64,000 nt of DNA from JAJOKK01 sp965370555 (GTDB lineage Bacteria > Bipolaricaulota > Bipolaricaulia > UBA7950 > UBA9294): NCBI GenBank assembly GCA_965370555.1, contig CBDUVB010000002.1, positions 1 through 64,000 on the forward strand, in the 5' to 3' direction. The stretch's first letter is position 1, and each line of letters opens with the position of its first letter. Shown piece by piece: positions 27,622 through 35,458 of this stretch. Made by a program: the position numbers and the translations under genes. The notes beneath the pieces were generated by a model. That model was not told the origin of the DNA, did not search any database, and saw nothing but the letters and a program-made list of their open reading frames with translations.

Positions 27622-28716
27622 ATGGCCAAGTGGCTTACTACAGAACTTCCTCAGGTCTTCTTTGAGGATTCCCAAGTCGGACGGTTGAAGAAGGAGATCT
27701 GGGACGCCTCAGAGGACGAGATCGATCGGATCTTGGCTGAATATGAGGTCCCCGCACCCTCGGAGATGGTAAAACCCGGATCCTACATCCAAACAACCCC
27801 CCGAGCACAGGTCGTGGAGAACCGGCGCAAGAACGACATTGTGATCATTCCCGTTGCCTCTACCGAGCGGCATGGTGATCACTCTTGCTCCGGACATGAC
27901 CTGTTTCAGGTGACGCAACTCATCGAAGGGGTGCGGAGGCACACGGCGAAGAAAGGAAACCCGGTGAACCTAGTGTACTCGCCCCTCAACTACGGTGGGC
28001 ACCCCTATCACCATGTGGGAATGCCGGGGACGGTGATCATGCCCGAGGAAGTCGTGCGGGAAACGCTGATTAACACGATGCTCGGGCTGTGGAACGACGG
28101 CTTCCGCAAGCAGCTGATCATCAACAACCACGGGCAACTGTGGATGCTCGAATCGGCGTTGCATGAGTTCATGTACCGCTACCAGCTTCCAGGGATCTAC
28201 CAGATCTTTGATTGGCACCGCTGCATACGTGAGTTCTTCGTCCCTTGCGAGAGAACCGGTTGGGAGACGGACTTTATCCACTCTGCCGAAGCGGAGACCT
28301 CGCTCGGACTGTTCCTCTTCCCTGAAGGTATGATCGATATGGATCACGCAATCGGCGGGGAGGGGAAGAGTTACTTGCCTGGTGGGCACTTTGATACCTC
28401 GGTCGACCCATACAACCGTCCGCACCGCTGGTCTGAAGGGGAGGGTCAGATTGCGATCGAGCTTGCCGCTGTGCCGCACGGCGCGGTTGGGAAACCCGAA
28501 CTGGCTGACCCGAAGAAGGCAAAGCGACCGGTAGCCGCGATCCTTCGTTATCTAACCCTTGTCCACGACGAGATCCTGGACGCATTCCCGCCAGGAAGGC
28601 TTCCTCCGGTGGAGGAGATCACCACACGCACAGAAGAGGAGATGGAGCCCTACCTGAAAGAGCCTGGCTCTCCGGGTTGGAAGCCGGTCTATGCATTGCC
28701 CCGACGAGGGTTCTAG
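27622..28716 (+). CDS. iolN: 3-dehydro-scyllo-inosose hydrolase, creatininase family
   Basis: 364 residues. Belongs to the creatininase-like metallohydrolases: STERHGDHSCSGHDLF (Glu82, His84, Asp93 region), NYGGHPYHHVGMPGT, NNHGQ and HSAEAETSLGL with metal-binding residues. It is longer than creatininase, with an N-terminal extension of about 70 residues, as in Thermotoga IolN, which opens the diketo-inositol ring to 5-keto-L-gluconate. Strong AAGGAGG before the ATG. Its place between iolM and iolO fixes the role with good confidence. Confidence 0.87.
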   Translation: MAKWLTTELPQVFFEDSQVGRLKKEIWDASEDEIDRILAEYEVPAPSEMVKPGSYIQTTPRAQVVENRRKNDIVIIPVASTERHGDHSCSGHDLFQVTQLIEGVRRHTAKKGNPVNLVYSPLNYGGHPYHHVGMPGTVIMPEEVVRETLINTMLGLWNDGFRKQLIINNHGQLWMLESALHEFMYRYQLPGIYQIFDWHRCIREFFVPCERTGWETDFIHSAEAETSLGLFLFPEGMIDMDHAIGGEGKSYLPGGHFDTSVDPYNRPHRWSEGEGQIAIELAAVPHGAVGKPELADPKKAKRPVAAILRYLTLVHDEILDAFPPGRLPPVEEITTRTEEEMEPYLKEPGSPGWKPVYALPRRGF

Positions 28717-29505
28717 ATGCACAATTGGCCACTGGGGATGATCGTTCCCGTGCAAGACGAAACGCCGTTTTCCCCGTTTTTGCCGGGGAAGTGGGAAACC
28801 GCCCTGCACACGGTGAAGGAAGCGGGGTATGACGGGGTTGAGCTTGCGATCATCGACCCAAACCGGCTCAACACTGCTGTGGTTAAGGAGGTCCTCGAAT
28901 CCGAGGGCCTCCGCCTCCTTTCTATAACCACCGGCCAGGCCGCAGCGAAAGAAGGGCTTTCCCTCTCTTCTCCCGATGAGAAGATTCGCCGACGGGCGGT
29001 GGAGCGTATTCAGGCACACATGCAGTTCGCCAAGTCCTTTGGTGCGGTCGTAATCGTGGGGTCGTTGCGCGGAGCAGATGGCGATATGGAACTACTTGTC
29101 GAATCCTTACACGAGTGCGCGACCTATGATGCCGAAGTCAGGATTGCTCTCGAACCACTCAACCGCTACGAATCGCGCCTAGTGAGCACCGTGGAAGAGG
29201 CACTCGCGGTGATCGAAAAGGTCGGGGAAGAGAACCTTGGAATCCTGTTCGACACGTTCCACTCCAATATAGAGGAGGTGAGTATCGGGGAGGCGATCCG
29301 GGCCGCCGGGGACAGGCTCTTCCACGTACACCTCGCCGACTCGAATCGCTGGGTCCCAGGCTTTGGACACTTGCCCTTCACTGAGGTTTGGACCGCTCTC
29401 AAAGCAATGAACTATGCCAGTGGGCTTGTAATCGAGGCCTTCCCCCATCCGAGAGAGAAGGCACTTCTTGCCTCTGCAACGGCGATCAGGGCACAGTGGG
29501 TCTAG
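28717..29505 (+). CDS. iolO: 5-keto-L-gluconate epimerase
   Basis: 262 residues of the xylose-isomerase-like barrel family. Metal and substrate residues are seen in IALEPLNRYESR, LGILFDTFHSNIEE, FHVHLADSNRW and the last-strand VIEAFPH. The block TTGQAAAKEGLSL is shared, from memory, with Thermotoga IolO (TM0416), which epimerises 5-keto-L-gluconate to D-tagaturonate. It starts right after the iolN stop. A frameshifted paralogue lies at 25560, so this is the copy the pathway depends on. Confidence 0.87.
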   Translation: MHNWPLGMIVPVQDETPFSPFLPGKWETALHTVKEAGYDGVELAIIDPNRLNTAVVKEVLESEGLRLLSITTGQAAAKEGLSLSSPDEKIRRRAVERIQAHMQFAKSFGAVVIVGSLRGADGDMELLVESLHECATYDAEVRIALEPLNRYESRLVSTVEEALAVIEKVGEENLGILFDTFHSNIEEVSIGEAIRAAGDRLFHVHLADSNRWVPGFGHLPFTEVWTALKAMNYASGLVIEAFPHPREKALLASATAIRAQWV

Positions 29506-29514
29506 GAGGACTGT

Positions 29515-30951
29515 ATGGAACTTGAAAGGCTTCTCGGGACCCACTACAAGATCTATGAACACTCTGTGCATAAGCTTCAAGAAACAACCTTCGCTCTTGT
29601 CCGTGGTTTGGAGGGGCAGCGCTTATTCCTTTCCGAATTCCTCCCGGGCTTTTCCGGAGAAGCATTAACAGGAGGGGGATTCCTCTGTCCCCTAACCGTC
29701 GAAAACGCATTTGCTCTCAAACAAGTGTTCTCATGGCTTTCACCCCAGCGAATCCCGGAGAGAGAAGCGAGCTTCGGTTTTGGAGACCGCCTCGGGCTGG
29801 CTACACCAGGGCATATCCGTGCTCTCGCAGGCGCAAAGGGCTTCCCGATATTAGTCCAGCAATCGGTCCGGGAGAACGTCCGCACCGGCCGCACCTTCGA
29901 GGAGGTGTTGGCCAAAGGCATATTCGGGGCCTTCCAGGAAGGGTACGAAGGCGGTTTCGGAGCGGATGCCGACCACCTCAAGCGAATCAAAGACGCACTG
30001 CACGCCGCGGATCTCGGCTATACATTCTTTACCTGTGACCCTGGGGATCATGTGGTCGCGGCGGAAGAACTGTCTTCGCAGGAGGTTAAAGACCGATTTA
30101 CTTACCTTCCGGAATCCGAAACGTTCTGTCGGGAGTACCTCGGACAATCATTCAAGATAGACGAGCTGGGAACGCTGCGCTTCTCCGAGGAGGAGCTTGC
30201 CCGCGCCGCAATAAAGTACGGCGGAGCGGTGGCTTTTGCCACTCGAATGTACCAGGCCCTGGCTGAACGCCTCCCCGATGGTTTCGACTACGAGGTCTCG
30301 GTGGACGAGACGGAGACGCCCACGACCCCATTGGAACACCTGTTTGTGGCTCACGAGCTTCGGCGGCGTGGGGTGGGCTTCATGAGCCTCGCCCCGCGGT
30401 TTGTGGGAGCGATGGAGAAGGGGGTCGATTGGAGGGGCGATCTGGAGGTGTTTCGCAGGGAGCTTGAAACGCACGCCGCCATCGCCCACACAATCGGATC
30501 ATACCGCCTGAGCCTCCACTCCGGGTCGGACAAGTTCACCCTGTACCCATTCCTGGCGGAAGAGACCAATGGTCTGTGGCACGTGAAGACGGCTGGGACG
30601 AGCTACCTTGTCGCCCTGGAGGTAGTGGCGCGCCACAAGCCTGCCCTTTTTCGCAAGATCGCGAGCTTCTCGATATCGCAGTTTACGCACGAGCAGGCGA
30701 GCTACCACATCTCGGCCGATCCTTCTCGAATTCCTCCGCTAGAGACGATCTCGGATGACGAGCTTCCGAAGTTCATCGAGGAGCACAATGGGAGGCAGGT
30801 GCTGCACGTAGCCTTTGGAGCGGTTCTACAAAATCCATTAGGGGATGAACTGCGCCTTGTGCTCGATGAATGGGAAGAGGAGCATTACGAGAAACTGGCC
30901 CAACACCTGGGCCGGCACCTGGAAGGATTGGGGGTGAGAAACGGTGGATGA
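29515..30951 (+). CDS. uxaE: D-tagaturonate epimerase
   Basis: 478 residues, close to the usual length of the UxaE family. The recognisable block is EVSVDETETPTTPLEHLFVA followed by LRRRGVGFMSLAPRFVGAME and SLHSGSDKFTLYPF; the HSGSDKF segment carries likely active-site residues. UxaE interconverts D-tagaturonate and D-fructuronate. It uses the IolO product and feeds the next gene's SDR. AGGAGG precedes the ATG, and the stop overlaps the SDR start by eight bases. Confidence 0.86.
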   Translation: MELERLLGTHYKIYEHSVHKLQETTFALVRGLEGQRLFLSEFLPGFSGEALTGGGFLCPLTVENAFALKQVFSWLSPQRIPEREASFGFGDRLGLATPGHIRALAGAKGFPILVQQSVRENVRTGRTFEEVLAKGIFGAFQEGYEGGFGADADHLKRIKDALHAADLGYTFFTCDPGDHVVAAEELSSQEVKDRFTYLPESETFCREYLGQSFKIDELGTLRFSEEELARAAIKYGGAVAFATRMYQALAERLPDGFDYEVSVDETETPTTPLEHLFVAHELRRRGVGFMSLAPRFVGAMEKGVDWRGDLEVFRRELETHAAIAHTIGSYRLSLHSGSDKFTLYPFLAEETNGLWHVKTAGTSYLVALEVVARHKPALFRKIASFSISQFTHEQASYHISADPSRIPPLETISDDELPKFIEEHNGRQVLHVAFGAVLQNPLGDELRLVLDEWEEEHYEKLAQHLGRHLEGLGVRNGG

Positions 30952-31750
30952 ACTAAAAGGGAAGGTCGCGGTAATCACCGGTGGGGCAGGAGTGCTCTGC
31001 ACGGCAATCGCAGAGGGGTTGGCGCGAGAAGGGGTGAAGATTGCCCTCTTGGATATCAATGAAGAGAAGGCCGAAAAGGCTCTGGATTTCGTTCGCTCCA
31101 CAGGGAGTGAGGGGTTGGCCGTAAAGGCGAGTGTTCTCTCCCGTGAGGAACTTGAACAGGCATCGAATAGGGTCATCTCGGCATTCGGTCGCCTGGACAT
31201 TCTTATCAACGGGGCGGGAGGCAATTCTCCAAAGGCGACTACAGGTCCGGATCAATCCTTTTTCGATCTTCCTGAAGACGGAGCACGGTTTGTCTTCGAC
31301 CTCAACTTCATGGGGACGTTCCTCGCCAGTCAGGTCTTTGGCAAGATCATGGTCGAACAGAAAGAGGGAGTGATCCTGAATATTGCCTCGATGAACGCCG
31401 TCCGCCCCCTCACGCGCATCCCTGCTTATTCCGCGGCCAAGGCGGCGGTGGCGAACTTCACCCAGTGGTTGGCGGTGCATATGGCGCAGGAGTACTCGCC
31501 GCGGATCAGGGTGAACGCGATTGCCCCGGGGTTCTTCCTGACGGCGCAGAACCGCTTCCTCCTCCAAGACGAAGAAGGGGACTTGACCGCAAGAGGAAAG
31601 CAGATCATCGACCACACGCCGATGGACCGGTTCGGAGCCCCAGAGGATTTAGTCGGAACCGTGCGCTGGCTTCTGTCAAAGGATGCGGAGTTTGTCAACG
31701 GGATTATCATACCGATCGATGGGGGCTTCTCCGCGTATTCCGGAGTGTAG
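30944..31750 (+). CDS. uxuB: D-fructuronate reductase / D-mannonate oxidoreductase, SDR type
   Basis: 268 residues of the short-chain dehydrogenase family: TGGAGVLCTAIAEGLA for NAD(P) binding, NGAGGN, catalytic Ser in NIASMNA, and YSAAK at the Tyr-Lys pair. The C-terminal GGFSAYSGV and RPLTRIPAYSAAKAAV blocks match the YjmF/UxuB-like SDRs that reduce D-fructuronate to D-mannonate. GTG start inside the end of uxaE. This would be the last step of the recognised pathway in this operon; no mannonate dehydratase follows. Confidence 0.82.
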   Translation: MDELKGKVAVITGGAGVLCTAIAEGLAREGVKIALLDINEEKAEKALDFVRSTGSEGLAVKASVLSREELEQASNRVISAFGRLDILINGAGGNSPKATTGPDQSFFDLPEDGARFVFDLNFMGTFLASQVFGKIMVEQKEGVILNIASMNAVRPLTRIPAYSAAKAAVANFTQWLAVHMAQEYSPRIRVNAIAPGFFLTAQNRFLLQDEEGDLTARGKQIIDHTPMDRFGAPEDLVGTVRWLLSKDAEFVNGIIIPIDGGFSAYSGV

Positions 31751-31758
31751 GAAAAAAG

Positions 31759-33039
31759 ATGAGAAACGTCGTCATAGCACAGTCGGGCGGCCCGACCGCG
31801 GTGATCAATTCATCCCTACTAGGGGTGATTGAGGCCTGCCGGAACTATCCGGAGCGCTTCGGGCGAACCTATGCCGCCTATCACGGGATCGAAGGGGTTC
31901 TCAAAGAGGAGCTTCTCGACCTGTCGGCACAGTCCGAACAGGAACTCAAGTTGTTGCGGACCACACCAGCGGCGGGGGCAATCGGGACCTGTCGCTACAA
32001 GATCAAGACAGAGCAGACAGAGGATCTTGAGCGGATAGTTGAGGTCTTTCGTGCCCATGGAATCGGGTTTTTCTTCTATATCGGCGGAAATGACTCGATG
32101 GATACGGCGCAGCAAGTGAGCGAACTCGCGCAAGAGAGCGGACTAGATTTGGTCTGTGTGGGCGTTCCAAAGACAATCGATAACGACCTGGGCGATCAGG
32201 CGCTTAAATTGATTGACCATACCCCGGGGTACGGATCGACCGCTCGGTATTGGGCGCACATGATTCAGAACCTAAACGAGGAGAATCGTGGTTCCTGTCG
32301 CTCTGATCCGGTGTTGGTCGTTCAGGCGATGGGACGGCGGATCGGTTTCATACCGGCAGCAGCACGCCTCGCCGATCCGGATCGCGAGATGCCGTTACAG
32401 ATATATCTTCCCGAAGCGGAATCGACCTTGCCAGAACTTGCGGAGAACGTAAACCAGGAATTGCGGCGCTCTGGACGTGCAATCGTCGTGGTGAGCGAGG
32501 GGATCAACGTGGGGAATCTCGGAGAGAGTAGAGATTCGTTCGGGCACACGCAATTTAGCGCGAGTGAGATGTCGGTAGCCCATGTCGTCGTCAACTACCT
32601 GAACCAAAATAGGTTGGCCGTTCGTGGAGCAGCGCGCGGGCAGATCCCGGGGACGGATCAGCGGGATTCAATGATCTATGCCTCCACCGTCGACCTCGAA
32701 GAGGCCTATTCTGTCGGAGAACAGGCGGTGAAAATCGCCGTTACAGAGGGAACAGGGTGCATGGCGACGATTAGGCGTGAGCCAGAGCCGGGCTACACCG
32801 TCTCCTATGACAAGGCACCCCTTGCGGAGATGGCCAACTCTGAGCGGGTCTTTCCCAAGGAGTGGATCGCGCCGAGCGGGATCGACGTTACCGATGAGTT
32901 CCTACGCTATGCCCGTCCTCTCATTGGTGAGACCGGCCCAAGTATCCCTCTTATTGGGGGGCTACAACGTTTCGCCCGTTTGAAGCCGCTCTTCGCCGAG
33001 AAGAAATGTCCGGCGTACATCCCTTCGGAGCACCGGTGA
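31759..33039 (+). CDS. PfkA-family, pyrophosphate-type 6-phosphofructokinase homologue
   Basis: 426 residues from the ATG at 31759; the open frame extends further upstream only inside uxuB. The PfkA fold is shown by AQSGGPTAVINSSL, IGGNDSMDTAQQV, and PKTIDNDLG. PKTIDND is the form found in pyrophosphate-dependent enzymes (ATP enzymes usually have PGTIDND), and QAMGRRIGFIPAAA and the VVSEGIN block follow. Annotated function would be fructose-6-phosphate phosphorylation with PPi. Its place inside a sugar-acid operon, where no gluconate kinase is seen, raises the option of a different substrate such as gluconate; that is only inference. Confidence 0.8.
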   Translation: MRNVVIAQSGGPTAVINSSLLGVIEACRNYPERFGRTYAAYHGIEGVLKEELLDLSAQSEQELKLLRTTPAAGAIGTCRYKIKTEQTEDLERIVEVFRAHGIGFFFYIGGNDSMDTAQQVSELAQESGLDLVCVGVPKTIDNDLGDQALKLIDHTPGYGSTARYWAHMIQNLNEENRGSCRSDPVLVVQAMGRRIGFIPAAARLADPDREMPLQIYLPEAESTLPELAENVNQELRRSGRAIVVVSEGINVGNLGESRDSFGHTQFSASEMSVAHVVVNYLNQNRLAVRGAARGQIPGTDQRDSMIYASTVDLEEAYSVGEQAVKIAVTEGTGCMATIRREPEPGYTVSYDKAPLAEMANSERVFPKEWIAPSGIDVTDEFLRYARPLIGETGPSIPLIGGLQRFARLKPLFAEKKCPAYIPSEHR

Positions 33040-33052
33040 GGGACTATCGTAA

Positions 33053-33127
33053 CGTCGCAGACAAGCTGCGACGCTACGGAACCCTAATGTAGCATCGGAC
33101 CTTGCCCTGCAGGGCTTGTGTCCGACG
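33053..33127 (+). repeat. Two stem-loops between pfk-like and HAD genes
   Basis: CGTCGCAG-ACAAG-CTGCGACG (33053-33073) is a perfect 8-bp stem. It is followed by a longer imperfect hairpin (33093-33127), CATCGGAC against GTCCGACG around the palindrome GCCCTGCAGGGC. Neither has a T-run, so they may be processing or stability elements that divide the operon. Confidence 0.6.
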
Positions 33128-33143
33128 TTGAAAGTGAGGATAG

Positions 33144-34049
33144 ATGGATTATCGTAAACAACTTGATTGTTTTCGTCCAAAGAAGGACTTCCTCGTCTGT
33201 ATCGATTCCGATGGCTGTGCATTCGATACGATGGGGATCAAGCAACGGGAGTGCTTCTGCCCGTGGATGATTGCCTACTTCGGCCTTCAACCAGCGGCTC
33301 AGGCCGCGCGGGAGTGCAAGGAGTTCGCCGATCTCTTCTCGAAGACCCGGGGAGCGAACCGCCATATCACGATCAAGCGGATCCTCACCGAACTCCTTCC
33401 CACTCACCCACAAGTGCAAGCCCGTAAGTTCGAGGTACCGGGGTTCCCGCACTACTTTGCCTGGGTGGATGGTCCCCGAAGTCTCTTGTCGAACGACGGA
33501 TTGAAAGAAGCGATCAAAGGCGCCGCAAGCGAAGAAGTACGGCGGGAATTAGAGCATATCCTCGCGTGGTCAGAGCGGGTCAACTTGGCCATTAAGGAGA
33601 TCGTTCAAGGGATCCCTCCGTTTCCCTATGTGCGGGAGTCGCTCGTAAAATTACAGGATAAAGCGGATGTGGTCGTGGTTTCGGCGACCCCTCTTGAAGC
33701 ACTCAAGCGGGAATGGCAAGAGCACGATGTGGCGCGCTACACAGCACTTATTTGTGGCCAGGAGATGGGGACAAAGACAGAGCACATTGCTTCCATAGCT
33801 GGAGAGTACGCGGAGAACCACGTCCTGATGATCGGTGATGCACCAGGAGACCGCAGAGCAGCCAAATCAAACGATGCCCTGTTCTATCCGATCATTCCCG
33901 GCAAGGAAGAGAGCTCCTGGAAGAGCTTCATCGATGAGGCGATGGAACGGTTTTTCTCGGACGGCTATGCTGGACGATACGAGGCGGAACTCGGTGAGCG
34001 GTTCGAGCGAGCCCTCCCTGATTCACCGCCGTGGGAGGTGGAGAGATGA
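33144..34049 (+). CDS. HAD-superfamily hydrolase, unknown substrate
   Basis: 301 residues. Motif I is CIDSDGCAFDTM (Asp-x-Asp), motif II VVVVSATP, and motif IV MIGDAPGDRRAA. A large helical cap lies between residues 40 and 165. It resembles phosphoglycolate-type phosphatases, but the cap is longer and I do not know the family's substrate. It overlaps gnd by ATGA, so the two are coupled. A phosphatase for a pathway intermediate or for a side product is plausible. Confidence 0.75.
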   Translation: MDYRKQLDCFRPKKDFLVCIDSDGCAFDTMGIKQRECFCPWMIAYFGLQPAAQAARECKEFADLFSKTRGANRHITIKRILTELLPTHPQVQARKFEVPGFPHYFAWVDGPRSLLSNDGLKEAIKGAASEEVRRELEHILAWSERVNLAIKEIVQGIPPFPYVRESLVKLQDKADVVVVSATPLEALKREWQEHDVARYTALICGQEMGTKTEHIASIAGEYAENHVLMIGDAPGDRRAAKSNDALFYPIIPGKEESSWKSFIDEAMERFFSDGYAGRYEAELGERFERALPDSPPWEVER

Positions 34050-35458
34050 ACGGCGCGAATTTCGGGACAATCGGTCTTGCGGTGATGGGCCAGAACCTCG
34101 CGCGGAACGTAGAGAGTCGCGGGTTCACGGTTGCGGTCTACAATCGGACAGCGGAACGCACACGAGGGTTTATCAAGGAACACGGCGCGGGGAAGAAGAT
34201 CATTCCTTCCTACTCTCTGGAGGAGTTCGTAGGAACGCTATCGCGTCCCCGCAAGATCCTGCTCATGGTCAAGGCAGGAGCGGGCACCGACATGGTACTA
34301 GAGGCTCTCCTTCCCTGGCTTGAGGAGGGAGACATCGTAATGGACGGAGGAAACGCCCACTACGAAGAGACCGAGAGGCGTCTCGTCACCGTTGAGGAAC
34401 AGGGCATTTTCTACCTTGGCGTGGGAATCTCCGGAGGGGAAGCGGGTGCGTTGCACGGACCATCTATCATGGCCGGCGGCAGCAAAGCCGCCTACACACA
34501 CGTCGAGGAGATCCTCAAGGAGATCGCAGCAAAAGGACAGCAAGGACCGTGTTGTGCCTACTTTGGTTCTGGATCTGCCGGCCACTATGTCAAGATGATC
34601 CATAACGGGATCGAGTACGCGATTATGGAGACGATCGCCGAGGCGTACGACTTGATGAAGCAGGGATTGGGGATGACGCCGGACGAGATGGCCGACGTCT
34701 TCGAAGACTGGAATGCCGGAGACCTCGGTGGATACCTGTTTGAGATCACGGAGCGAATACTTCGTCATCCCGACAGCGAGACAGGCGGCGCCCTCGTTGA
34801 CTCAATCCTCGACACCGCAAAGCAGAAGGGGACTGGCAAATGGTCCACCCAGTCTGCTCTCGACCTCGGAACACCAGCGCCGACGATCGCGATGGCCGTC
34901 TTCGCCCGCGCCCTCTCCGGCCTGAAGATAGAGCGTGCCGCGGCCGAGAAGATCCTTCCAGGACCCGCGTTGCAGTTTAATACCTCGCGCGAGCCATTTG
35001 TGGAAGACCTGCGCGGTGCGGTTATGCTCACGGTCTTGGCGGCCTACGCGCAAGGGTTACGACAGCTACGGGACGCCTCCGCAGAACGTAGCTACAACCT
35101 GGATCTTGCCGAGGCGGCCCGGGTCTGGATGGCAGGATGCATCATCCGGGCGAAGCTACTCGTACCGATTGAGAAGGCCTTCCAAGAACAACCGGATCTC
35201 CCTCTTCTCTTCCTGGCAGAACCGTTCCTATCGCTGTGGAAGGACAATCATCTTGCTCTGCGGCGGGTGCTGAGTCAGGCTCACGAGCATGGGCTTCCGG
35301 TGCCGGTGATGAGCTCTGCCCTCGATTTTCTCGATGGGTATCGCTCCGGGCGGCTTCCCGCGAATCTGTTACAAGCCCAGCGGGACTTCTTTGGCGCTCA
35401 CACCTACAACCGGATCGACAAGGAAGGGACGTTCCATACGGAGTGGGAAGAGGAATGA
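34046..35458 (+). CDS. gnd: 6-phosphogluconate dehydrogenase (decarboxylating)
   Basis: 470 residues from the ATG at 34046, full length for the family. The N-terminal GLAVMGQNLARNVESRG is the NADP-binding motif, and YNRTAERT marks the 2'-phosphate site. GISGGEAGALHGPSIMAGG and KMIHNGIEYAIMETIAEAYDL hold the catalytic lysine and Asn/Glu of Gnd. The reaction makes ribulose 5-phosphate, CO2 and NADPH. It is coupled both to the HAD gene upstream and to the LarA homologue downstream (ATGA overlaps). Its presence in an inositol operon points to gluconate 6-phosphate as an intermediate. Confidence 0.93.
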   Translation: MNGANFGTIGLAVMGQNLARNVESRGFTVAVYNRTAERTRGFIKEHGAGKKIIPSYSLEEFVGTLSRPRKILLMVKAGAGTDMVLEALLPWLEEGDIVMDGGNAHYEETERRLVTVEEQGIFYLGVGISGGEAGALHGPSIMAGGSKAAYTHVEEILKEIAAKGQQGPCCAYFGSGSAGHYVKMIHNGIEYAIMETIAEAYDLMKQGLGMTPDEMADVFEDWNAGDLGGYLFEITERILRHPDSETGGALVDSILDTAKQKGTGKWSTQSALDLGTPAPTIAMAVFARALSGLKIERAAAEKILPGPALQFNTSREPFVEDLRGAVMLTVLAAYAQGLRQLRDASAERSYNLDLAEAARVWMAGCIIRAKLLVPIEKAFQEQPDLPLLFLAEPFLSLWKDNHLALRRVLSQAHEHGLPVPVMSSALDFLDGYRSGRLPANLLQAQRDFFGAHTYNRIDKEGTFHTEWEEE

